Position numbers and translations under genes: made by a program. 64,000 nucleotides of DNA from Nitrospirillum amazonense (GTDB lineage Bacteria; Pseudomonadota; Alphaproteobacteria; Azospirillales; Azospirillaceae). The stretch covers positions 310,001 to 374,000 of the forward strand of contig NZ_VITV01000003.1 of assembly GCF_007828035.1 (NCBI RefSeq). The letters are read 5' to 3'. The notes beneath the pieces were generated by a model. That model had not been told where the DNA came from and did not search any database. It was given only the letters and a program-made list of their open reading frames with translations. This document shows, one piece after another, positions 17,209 through 24,769 of this stretch. Within the stretch, counting starts at the first letter, position 1. Each line of letters starts with the position of its first letter.

Positions 17209-17346
17209 GACCTCCATGACGGCACACGCCCTTACTTTCGGTCTAGCCGTTCGCGCTCACCCCAGGCGATCCGCCGCTGTTGCCGACGCGGGCGGCCCCT
17301 CGCATAGTGGGTTTCACGCCCCTCGCCCCAGCCGAAAAGCCTAGCC

Positions 17347-17874
17347 GTGCCCCGTCTTGATCCCCGCCGCAGCACGCTTGCCGTGATCGACCTGCAGGCC
17401 CGGCTGATACCGGCCCTCCAGGATGGCGGCGGCGTGGTGGCCAACACCCGGCGCCTGTTGACCGCCGCGGGGCTGATGGACATTCCTGCCCTGTTCACCG
17501 AACAGAACCCGCGCGGCCTGGGCGTCACCGTGCCGGAACTGACGCCCGATGCTGCATCCGTCCTGCCCAAGATGACCTTTGACGCCACGCCCGTCCTCAT
17601 CGACCGCCTGCCCCCGGACCATGCCGTGGTGCTGACGGGGTGCGAGGCGCATGTCTGCGTGCTGCAGACGGCGCTGGGGCTGCTGGAGCGGGGACGCCGC
17701 GTCTGCGTGGTGGGGGACGCCGTGGGCTCGCGCACGGCAGAGAACAAGGCCGCCGGCCTGCACCGCCTGGCGGCCGAAGGGGCGGAGATCATCACCATCG
17801 AAATGGCCGTGTTCGAATGGCTGGAAAGCGCGGGGCATCCCCGCTTCCGCGAGGTCATCGCCCTGATCAAATAA
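17347..17874 (+). CDS. Isochorismatase-family cysteine hydrolase
   Basis: A 175-residue cytoplasmic protein of the isochorismatase/nicotinamidase superfamily. The catalytic triad can be placed at D15 (A-V-I-D-L-Q), K75 (L-P-K-M-T) and C104 (E-A-H-V-C-V-L), with the cis-peptide region before the cysteine. Members hydrolyse amides or vinyl ethers; small stand-alone proteins like this one (YcaC type) have uncertain substrates. It starts with GTG. It is divergent from GH35 and followed, 153 bases later, by an HD-domain gene in the same direction; the pair may act together on a small nitrogen compound, but that is a guess. Confidence 0.85.
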   Translation: MPRLDPRRSTLAVIDLQARLIPALQDGGGVVANTRRLLTAAGLMDIPALFTEQNPRGLGVTVPELTPDAASVLPKMTFDATPVLIDRLPPDHAVVLTGCEAHVCVLQTALGLLERGRRVCVVGDAVGSRTAENKAAGLHRLAAEGAEIITIEMAVFEWLESAGHPRFREVIALIK

Positions 17875-18016
17875 GGGCTTCCAGGCGGTAAACGGGCCCT
17901 GGCAGGAAACAGGGCATGATTGGCAGGAATTCAGCCCCGGGTCGCGTTGCGGCGGCGCACACCGCCGGCGCATACCATTGTGGCCGGCGCCGTCCTGGCC
18001 CGGCACACCCGACCCC

Positions 18017-18022
18017 AGGAGG
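18017..18022 (+). promoter_or_regulatory. AGGAGG ribosome site fixing the HD-protein start
   Basis: A perfect AGGAGG five bases before the ATG at 18028 selects this start over an in-frame codon 36 residues upstream. Confidence 0.7.
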
Positions 18023-18027
18023 ATCCC

Positions 18028-18687
18028 ATGGCCACCCCCTTGATCTCCCCCGATGCCATCGGCGGTGTCGCTATTCCGGACAGCGCCCTGGCGCGCGACA
18101 TCGCCGCCTATATCCGCGACACGGAAACCGAGCTGCTGTTCAACCATTCCAGCCGGGTCTATCTCTTCGGCGCGCTGGCCGGCGTGCAGCGCGGCCTGAC
18201 CTATGATGCGGAACTGCTCTACGCCGCCGCGATGTTCCACGACACCGGCCTGATGCCGGCGCATAGTAGCGCCCATCTGCGCTTTGAGGTCGACGGCGCC
18301 AACGCCGCCCGTGACTTTCTGAAAAGCCGGGGCATCGCCACGACCGACCTGGACACGGTGTGGACTGCCATCGCTCTGCACACCACGCCCGGCATTCCTG
18401 AATTCATGCATCCCGTCGTGGCTCTGACCACCGCCGGGGTGGAGATGGATGTGCTGGGGCTGACCTACGACCAGTATCCGGACCACATCCGCGACGCCGT
18501 GGTGGCCGCCTTCCCGCGGACGCCCACCTTCAAGGAAGACATCATCCAGGCCTTCTACGACGGCATCAAGCACAAGCCCGACACCACCTTCGGCAACGTC
18601 AAGGCCGACGTGATCGCCGACAAGGAACCGCATTTCCACCGGGGCAACTTCTGCAGCGTCATCCGCGGATCGCACTGGCATGGCTAA
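18028..18687 (+). CDS. HD-domain metal-dependent phosphohydrolase-like protein
   Basis: A 219-residue protein with an HD domain: H40 (F-N-H-S-S-R), H71-D72 (M-F-H-D-T-G) and further conserved polar residues around I-A-L-H-T-T. The block E-L-L-F-N-H-S-S-R-V-Y-L-F-G resembles the cyanamide-hydratase branch of HD proteins, which hydrate cyanamide to urea, more than nucleotide phosphohydrolases. No signal peptide is seen. The assignment to that branch is from motif memory and should be held loosely. Confidence 0.75.
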   Translation: MATPLISPDAIGGVAIPDSALARDIAAYIRDTETELLFNHSSRVYLFGALAGVQRGLTYDAELLYAAAMFHDTGLMPAHSSAHLRFEVDGANAARDFLKSRGIATTDLDTVWTAIALHTTPGIPEFMHPVVALTTAGVEMDVLGLTYDQYPDHIRDAVVAAFPRTPTFKEDIIQAFYDGIKHKPDTTFGNVKADVIADKEPHFHRGNFCSVIRGSHWHG

Positions 18688-19440
18688 GGCCGTGGACCGA
18701 GCCCCCCTTCCCTGAACGTTCCCGCAGCCTCAACGTGCGGCGCACGCCGAACGAGCGGACAACTGGTCGCAGTGATCGGGGAGCACCAGCGCCGTCGCGC
18801 CCGCCGCCCCGTCACTGGCGGCCGTCTTCGAGATCACCAACGTCCCATTCACCCGATTTTCGGACCTATATCAAACAAAACATCCGCACCCGGGGCGGGC
18901 TCGGTGGCAAGCGCACCGACAACGGTGTCATTTATCGGACTAGATATTTATCATATTTAGATGACGTCGTGTTGGTTAGGTGATTTTTGGTGAATGATTA
19001 GCACTTATATTCGATAATAGAAAATCGATGGTGGCATTTACTCAAGATAGTGACCATAAATCCCACCAAATCACTCTGCATTCGATAATATGATGGCAGA
19101 ATTGCACGAGTTTGGGTTGGCGAACATTGCCATCTTGACGTGTGGATTCCAAGTGGATGCGACGTGCGACATCGTTCCCGTTGTCCTTGCCGGCATCGAG
19201 CCCGACAGCGGGGGCCTGAGCCTGCCATAACCGTTCGCACAGCCAACGGCGCTGCCGATATATCCAGGTTAATCAGTCATATCCGGCCGACAACCTGGCT
19301 GGCCGTTCGGTCAGAAAACCCTTTTTCCCGCGACGAAATGCACGATAACGAACACCCCCTGCAAAGACGCCGCTGTGCCCTTCATGCAACACAGACCTAT
19401 AGTTGAGTAGATTGATTTTATTAGATAATTTTCAAAATAA
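18688..19440. other. AT-rich gene-poor stretch before the first receptor cassette
   Basis: About 750 bases with markedly lower GC than the surroundings from about 18930 onward. Short open frames on both strands look non-coding (no ribosome sites, no recognisable motif). An 11-base direct repeat, ATTCGATAATA, occurs at 19009 and 19080. It may be the remnant of an inserted element or a long regulatory leader; I recognise no gene. Confidence 0.5.
19009..19090. repeat. Direct repeat ATTCGATAATA, two copies
   Basis: The 11-mer occurs at 19009-19019 and 19080-19090, 71 bases apart start to start, within the AT-rich stretch. No further copies were seen nearby. Confidence 0.5.
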
Positions 19441-19473
19441 CCGCCCTTGAAAAGGGACCGGTACCAATTTTCA

Positions 19474-19487
19474 TGTGAGCGCTAACA
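19474..19487. promoter_or_regulatory. LacI-type operator of the first receptor cassette
   Basis: TGTGAGCGCTAACA: central AGCGCT with arms TGT/ACA. It ends eight bases before the -35 box of the promoter at 19496, exactly as in the second cassette. A related degenerate copy (GGACCGGTACCA) lies just upstream in the same register as one in the second cassette. Confidence 0.65.
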
Positions 19488-19495
19488 TTCTCTCG

Positions 19496-19524
19496 TTGCA
19501 GGCCCCCATGAATCTCCATATGCA
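19496..19524 (+). promoter_or_regulatory. Predicted sigma-70 promoter of TonB receptor 1
   Basis: TTGCAG at 19496 and TATGCA at 19519 are separated by 17 bases. The second cassette has TTGCAC, 17 bases, TATGGA at the same distance from its operator, and both continue into an ATTTATATGAC block. Conservation of the spacing is the main support. Confidence 0.6.
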
Positions 19525-19624
19525 TTTATATGACTACGGTGTGACGCGCTGAACGGCGGCACTCCGGGCCGAAACGCGTGGGGCTCGACCCACGAAAATA
19601 AGATACCCAGGGAAGGGAAACGCC

Positions 19625-22495
19625 ATGAGTTGGCCCCAGAATTCCTATCGTTCCTTCGTGCTGGCCGGCGCGTCCGTGCTGGTTCTCGGCGCCCTGACCG
19701 CCGCTTCCGTGGCGCGGGCCCAGGCCGCCGCTGCCGATGACGAACTTCAGGAGATCGTCGTCACCGGTCAGCGCTTCGCCGTTTCCGACGCCGCCAAGCG
19801 CAAGGCCAACGCCGACCAGATCCTGGACAGCATTTCCGCCGACGACGCCGGCAAGCTGCCGGACAACAGCGTGACCGAAGTGCTGCAGCGCGTCCCCGGC
19901 GTGTCCATCACCCACTTCGCCGCCGTGGGCGACCCTGACCACTACTCGGTGGAAGGCTCCGGTGTGACCGTGCGCGGCCTGTCCCAGGTCAGCAGCACCC
20001 TGAACGGCCGCGAGGCTTTCAGCGCCAACGGCGGCCGCGCGCTGCTGTTCGAGGACGTGCCGCCGGAACTTCTGGCCGGCATCGACGTCGTCAAGAGCGG
20101 CACCCCCGACATCATCGAGGGCGGCATCGGCGGCTCGGTCAACCTGCGCACCAAGATGCCGTTCGACTACGACAAGGAGACCATCAGCGGCTCCGTCGGC
20201 GCGAACTACGGCGACTTCATCCAGCAGACCAAGCCCGATGCCTCGATCCTGTACGCCAACCGCTGGCAGACCAGCATCGGCGAGATCGGCGCGATGTTCG
20301 ACGTCGCCTACAGCGACATCAGCACCCGCCACGACACCATTCAGGTCGAGCCCTACTTCCCGCAGACCTTCAACGGCAAGAACGTCTACGTTCCGGGCGG
20401 CTTCGACTGGCGTTCGGGCAACTTCGACCGCAAGCGCCTGGGCGCCTATGAGGCCCTGCAGTGGTCGCCCAACCCGGACCTGACCTTCTACCAGACGGGC
20501 TTCCGCTCGGATTACTGGAGCAAGTCGACCGAGGCGGGCGTCTACAACACGGGCGGCAACGCCGTCACCGTGTCCCCTGGCAGCACCAGCACCTTCGGCC
20601 CCTCGGGTGGGCTGCTGACCTCCAACAACCTCAGCTCCACCGGCTGGGATCCGCTGCAGGTGGGTTCCGAGACCGGCGGCAGCCTGGCCACGGTCAACCC
20701 CGGCCTGACCAACCAGCACAACGTCACCACCGACCTGTCCCAGGGCATGAAGTGGACGCCGACGTCGAACTGGACCATCAACACTGATTTCCAGTACGCC
20801 GTCTCCCAGGCGCAGACGCAGCGCATCGACCTGTTCTCGCAGGTTTCGGTGCCCAGCTACGCCATCGACCTGACCGGCGACCTGCCGTCCATCAAGGTCA
20901 GCAACCCGGCGCAGGTGGCGGATCCGTCGCGCACCATCTGGTACGCGACCATGGACCACCTGGAAAACCACATTGGCCGCGAGCTGTCGTGGTCGGGGGA
21001 TGCCGAGTACAAGGTCTCAGAGTCCAGCTTCCTGCGCGCCATCAAGGTCGGTGCCCGCTTCGCCGACCGGACGGAGAAGGACAACGTCTCGGGCTATAAC
21101 TGGGTGGGCCTGACGCCGTCGTTCAACGACCCGTCTACCTTCAAGTACCTGAGCAACGCCGCCCCTGGCGACGTGACCGTCAGCGGCTTCAGCAACTTCT
21201 TCCGGGGCGCCACGGCCCTGCCCAGCGCCGCCGCCTTCCCGTCCTGGGCTTTGGCGGAGGGTTATCCGGAAAACCTGACGGCCATCCACCACGCCTACGG
21301 CCTGCCCGGCGATAACACCCAGCCGGTGACCTATACGGCCGCCACGCTGTCCCACACCAAGACGCGCACCGAATCCGCCTACATCATGACGCGCTTCGGT
21401 GAGGACGACCTGTTCGGCTGGAAGATGAACGGCAACTTCGGTGTCCGTATCGTCAACAACGAGAACAGCAGCGAAGGCTCCATCCAGCAGCCGACCGGCA
21501 CCGTGTTCTACAACGGCGCCTCGGGCACCCTGCCGGGCGGCTTCACCGCCAACAGCGGCGGGCACAACAGCCTGATGGCCCTGCCGTCGTTCAACATCCA
21601 GTTCATGCCGCAGGATGACATCCATCTGCGCTTCGCGGCGTACCAGTCGATGTCCAACCCGAGCTTCAACGCCCTGAACGCCTCGGGCCAGATCAGCCTG
21701 ATCACCAACGCCAGCCAGCAGATCACCGGCGCCACCACCTACGCCGGCAACCCGGACCTGAAGCCGCAACTGTCCAACAACCTGGACGTCTCGCTGGAAT
21801 GGTACATGCCGGACGGCCAGGTGCACTTGGCCGGCTTCTACAAGCAGATCAAGGATTACATCTCCTATGGCGTGACCCCGCTGAACCTGCCCATCGCCCT
21901 GCCGGGCGGCGTGACGCAGGTCATGCCGGTGTCGTCCAGCGGCTATTTCAACGCCTCGCCCGCCTACATCAAGGGCGCCGAGTTCGGCGTGCAGAAGTTC
22001 TTCAGCTTCCTGCCCGCCCCGTTCGACGGCCTGGGCATCGACGCCAACTTCACCTACATCAACAGCCGCAGCCCCGGCGACCTGTCCTACGACATGCTGG
22101 GCAACCGCATTACCGGCCTGCCGGTCGATCTGCTGTCCAAGTACAACTACAACATCACCGGCATGTACGAGAAAGGCCCGATCTCGGCCCGCCTCGCCTA
22201 CACCTGGCGCAGCAAGTACCTGCTGACCCCGACGGCCAACGGCACCAACGGCACCTACACCAATGCCGCCGGCCAGACGGTCACCTACAACCTGCCCATC
22301 TTCTCCGACGACTACGGGTCGCTGGATGCGTCCATCGCCTATAGCTTCGACGACCACATCACCCTGACGCTGGAAGCCCAGAACCTGACCAACAGCGAGA
22401 CCAAGACGCTGATGGGCTATGGCAGCCAGCAATACGGCCGCAGCTGGTTCGTGGCCGACCGCCGCTACAGCGCGGTGGTGCGCTTCACCTACTGA
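19625..22495 (+). CDS. TonB-dependent receptor (Caulobacter/Xanthomonas type), copy 1
   Basis: A 956-residue outer-membrane beta-barrel receptor. It has a signal peptide ending near A-R-A-Q, a TonB box (L-Q-E-I-V-V-T-G, about residues 40-47), a plug domain with L-P-D-N-S-V-T-E-V-L-Q-R-V-P-G and R-G-L, and a long barrel ending in an aromatic C-terminal strand (V-V-R-F-T-Y). This layout fits the TIGR01782-like receptors that take up plant oligosaccharides in Caulobacter and Xanthomonas. The ATG follows the block CAGGGAAGGGAAACGC, shared with the second receptor. Next comes a flavin-dependent halogenase. The likely ligand is a hemicellulose oligosaccharide; this is inferred from the neighbours. 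Confidence 0.92.
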   Translation: MSWPQNSYRSFVLAGASVLVLGALTAASVARAQAAAADDELQEIVVTGQRFAVSDAAKRKANADQILDSISADDAGKLPDNSVTEVLQRVPGVSITHFAAVGDPDHYSVEGSGVTVRGLSQVSSTLNGREAFSANGGRALLFEDVPPELLAGIDVVKSGTPDIIEGGIGGSVNLRTKMPFDYDKETISGSVGANYGDFIQQTKPDASILYANRWQTSIGEIGAMFDVAYSDISTRHDTIQVEPYFPQTFNGKNVYVPGGFDWRSGNFDRKRLGAYEALQWSPNPDLTFYQTGFRSDYWSKSTEAGVYNTGGNAVTVSPGSTSTFGPSGGLLTSNNLSSTGWDPLQVGSETGGSLATVNPGLTNQHNVTTDLSQGMKWTPTSNWTINTDFQYAVSQAQTQRIDLFSQVSVPSYAIDLTGDLPSIKVSNPAQVADPSRTIWYATMDHLENHIGRELSWSGDAEYKVSESSFLRAIKVGARFADRTEKDNVSGYNWVGLTPSFNDPSTFKYLSNAAPGDVTVSGFSNFFRGATALPSAAAFPSWALAEGYPENLTAIHHAYGLPGDNTQPVTYTAATLSHTKTRTESAYIMTRFGEDDLFGWKMNGNFGVRIVNNENSSEGSIQQPTGTVFYNGASGTLPGGFTANSGGHNSLMALPSFNIQFMPQDDIHLRFAAYQSMSNPSFNALNASGQISLITNASQQITGATTYAGNPDLKPQLSNNLDVSLEWYMPDGQVHLAGFYKQIKDYISYGVTPLNLPIALPGGVTQVMPVSSSGYFNASPAYIKGAEFGVQKFFSFLPAPFDGLGIDANFTYINSRSPGDLSYDMLGNRITGLPVDLLSKYNYNITGMYEKGPISARLAYTWRSKYLLTPTANGTNGTYTNAAGQTVTYNLPIFSDDYGSLDASIAYSFDDHITLTLEAQNLTNSETKTLMGYGSQQYGRSWFVADRRYSAVVRFTY

Positions 22496-22531
22496 TCGGC
22501 CCCCAGGGTCGACACGGTAGTGATAAAGGGA

Positions 22532-22563
22532 GCCCTCGGCCTGTCATGGGCCGGGGGTTTTCC
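22532..22563 (+). terminator. Rho-independent terminator after receptor 1
   Basis: CCCTCGGCC, loop TGTCAT, GGGCCGGGGG followed by TTTT. It lies between receptor 1 and the halogenase, so it may attenuate rather than separate them. Confidence 0.7.
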
Positions 22564-22618
22564 TTTGCCAAGGTCTGAGGCTCTATTGGGTCCCGGATCA
22601 TCATGGGAGAGAACGGGC

Positions 22619-24274
22619 ATGGCCGACACCAACGCCCCCGATGGCACCCGCGCCAACGGCGCACCGGTCAGGAACGTCCTCATCGTCGGGGGCGGCACCG
22701 CCGGCTGGCTGGCCGCGGCCTACCTTGCCCGCACGCTGTCCATCGGCCAGCCGGGCGGCGCGCGCATCACCCTGGTGGAATCGGCCGACATCGGCATCCT
22801 GGGCGTGGGCGAAGGTACCTTCCCCAACATCCAGCGCACCTTGCGCCGCATCGGCATCGATGAATCGGTATTCATGCGCGAGAGCGAGGCGACCTTCAAG
22901 CAAGGCATCCGCTTCGATCACTGGCAGCATGCCCCGGGGTCCGGGGAACGCGACCACTACTTCCATCCCTTCCAGTCCGCCATCAGCCGCCAAGACCTGG
23001 ACCTGGTGCCCTATTGGCTGCTGGGTGCCGCCGGTGAGGGCGTGCCGCTGGATACTGCGCTCACGATGCAGAAGCGGGTGGCTGACGCGGCCCTGGCGCC
23101 CAAGCGCTCTGGCGATGCCGATTATGCGGCGCCACTGAATTATGCCTATCATTTCGACGCGGTGAAGTTCGCGCGCCTGTTGCGCGTCGTCGCCACGGAT
23201 CTGGGCGTCCGCCACGTGATCGACACGGTGGACGCCGTGCCCCTGGACGAAGCAGGCGCCATCGCCGGCGTGGTCACGCGCGAGAACGGCACCCTGACAG
23301 CCGACCTCTACATCGACTGCACCGGCTTCCGCGCCCAGCTGATCGGCCAGGCGCTGAAGTCCCCCTATCAGTCCTGCCGCAAGTGGCTGTTCTGCGACCG
23401 CGCCGTGGCCCTGCAGGTGCCCTACGACCAGCCGGACGCCCCCATCCCCTCCTACACTATCTCCACCGCGCATGGGGCCGGTTGGACCTGGGACATCGGG
23501 CTGGAGACGAGGCGCGGCATCGGCCACGTCTATTCCTCCGACCATACCGACGACGCGCGGGCCGAGCAGGTGTTGCGCGACTATATCGGCCCGGCGGCCG
23601 CCGGCAAAACGGCCCGCACCTTCCGCTTCGAAGCCGGTTACCGCCCGGAACCCTGGGTGCGCAACTGCGTCGCCATCGGCCTCTCCAGCGGCTTCTTCGA
23701 GCCGCTGGAATCGACCGGTATCGTCCTGATCGAGGTGGCGTCCGTACTGCTGACCAGCCTGTTCCCCTGGGCGGGCAACATGGACACGGCGGCGCGGCAG
23801 TTCAACCGCATCATGCGCCAGCGCTATGAACGGGCGCTGGACTTCCTGAAGCTGCACTATTGCCTGACACGGCGGACCGATACCGCCTTCTGGCGCGACA
23901 ACGCCGACGCCGCCACCGCGCCCGACACGCTGCACGACCTGCTGGACCGTTGGCGCCATCGCCCGCCGGAGGGGTTGGACTTCGATCTCAACCTTGACAC
24001 CTTCAGCGAGGCCAGCTGGCAATTCGTGCTGTACGGCATGGGTTACCACACCGATCTCAGCGCCCAGGCCGGCGCCTTCCGCCACATGGATGAGGCCCGT
24101 CAACAGTTCGCCGCCATCCGCGCCAGCACGGAGCAGGCCCTGGGCGCCCTGCCCCGGCACCGCGACCTGATCACTCAGATTTACCGCCACGGCCTGCGCC
24201 CGCGCACGCCCTTCGGGGGGCCCCCTTCCGGCCGGGCCAGCCTGTCCTCCGGCATGGCCGGCCTGTCCCGTTAA
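22619..24274 (+). CDS. Flavin-dependent tryptophan-halogenase-family protein, copy 1
   Basis: A 551-residue FAD protein of the tryptophan halogenase family. Features: dinucleotide-binding G-G-G-T-A-G (24-29), the lysine K94 in A-T-F-K (equivalent position to the catalytic Lys79 of PrnA/RebH), and E-P-L-E-S-T near residue 361, the region of the second catalytic acid. The halogenase-specific W-x-W-x-I-P motif appears as W289-T-W291-D-I-G, so the proline is replaced by glycine. Real enzymes use reduced FAD, halide and oxygen to make a bound hypohalous acid. The substrate is unknown; free tryptophan is unlikely given the context. A GGGAGA ribosome site supports the ATG at 22619. It pairs with the upstream TonB receptor. 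Confidence 0.85.
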   Translation: MADTNAPDGTRANGAPVRNVLIVGGGTAGWLAAAYLARTLSIGQPGGARITLVESADIGILGVGEGTFPNIQRTLRRIGIDESVFMRESEATFKQGIRFDHWQHAPGSGERDHYFHPFQSAISRQDLDLVPYWLLGAAGEGVPLDTALTMQKRVADAALAPKRSGDADYAAPLNYAYHFDAVKFARLLRVVATDLGVRHVIDTVDAVPLDEAGAIAGVVTRENGTLTADLYIDCTGFRAQLIGQALKSPYQSCRKWLFCDRAVALQVPYDQPDAPIPSYTISTAHGAGWTWDIGLETRRGIGHVYSSDHTDDARAEQVLRDYIGPAAAGKTARTFRFEAGYRPEPWVRNCVAIGLSSGFFEPLESTGIVLIEVASVLLTSLFPWAGNMDTAARQFNRIMRQRYERALDFLKLHYCLTRRTDTAFWRDNADAATAPDTLHDLLDRWRHRPPEGLDFDLNLDTFSEASWQFVLYGMGYHTDLSAQAGAFRHMDEARQQFAAIRASTEQALGALPRHRDLITQIYRHGLRPRTPFGGPPSGRASLSSGMAGLSR

Positions 24275-24312
24275 GCGCCCACCCGAGCCAGGTCTTCACT
24301 CCATGTCTGATA

Positions 24313-24343
24313 AAACCGCCGGAGGTCCTTTCCGGCGGTTTTT
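24313..24343 (+). terminator. Rho-independent terminator after halogenase 1
   Basis: AAACCGCCGGA, short loop, TCCGGCGGTTTTT: an 11-base stem with a run of T. It closes the first receptor-halogenase cassette. The following 280 bases up to the next operator hold no recognisable gene. Confidence 0.88.
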
Positions 24344-24622
24344 GACTCTTGTCTGAAAAATACGACCTGAGTCCTAGGCCTACAATGGTAGCGACCGCGG
24401 AGCGGCAGTGGCGGGACGTGGGGACCGAAACCGCACCGTCTTTGTCACCGATAGCGGCATCCGCGCAACACCTAGCCGCCGTGGCGAGTGCACTACCAGA
24501 GGTGGCCGCTATGTATAGGATTCAAAAACGCTTTTTTAATATTCGCTACGCTATGGAGCGTTTGCATATTGGTCAAGTCCGCGATTTCCTAACATTGCGT
24601 AAAGGAACGCTACCATTTTTGA

Positions 24623-24636
24623 TGGGAGCGCTAACA
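24623..24636. promoter_or_regulatory. LacI-type operator of the second receptor cassette
   Basis: TGGGAGCGCTAACA shares AGCGCTAACATTCT with the first cassette's operator. A second, weaker half-like element (GGAACGCTACCA at about 24605) lies just upstream, at the same offset as its counterpart in cassette 1. The site ends eight bases before the -35 box. Confidence 0.65.
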
Positions 24637-24644
24637 TTCTTTGG

Positions 24645-24673
24645 TTGCACGCCGGCGAGAAGTCCCATATGGA
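24645..24673 (+). promoter_or_regulatory. Predicted sigma-70 promoter of TonB receptor 2
   Basis: TTGCAC at 24645 and TATGGA at 24668 with a 17-base spacer, followed by TTTATATGAC, mirrors the promoter of cassette 1 base for base in spacing. Confidence 0.6.
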
Positions 24674-24769
24674 TTTATATGACCACAGGCTAACGCCCCA
24701 GAGCGGCGCCTTGGTAAAAAGAGCCGCGGTTCTGCCGTGGAATAATATAAATCAGGGAAGGGAAACGCG

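Noticed and set aside
18998-19406. Two short overlapping open frames on opposite strands in the AT-rich stretch
   Set aside because: No ribosome site, no recognisable motif, and composition that does not look like coding sequence of either the host or the AT-rich island.
24349-24693. Open frame of 114 codons between halogenase 1 and receptor 2
   Set aside because: It runs through the operator and promoter conserved between the two cassettes, and its upstream part has no ribosome site or familiar motif.
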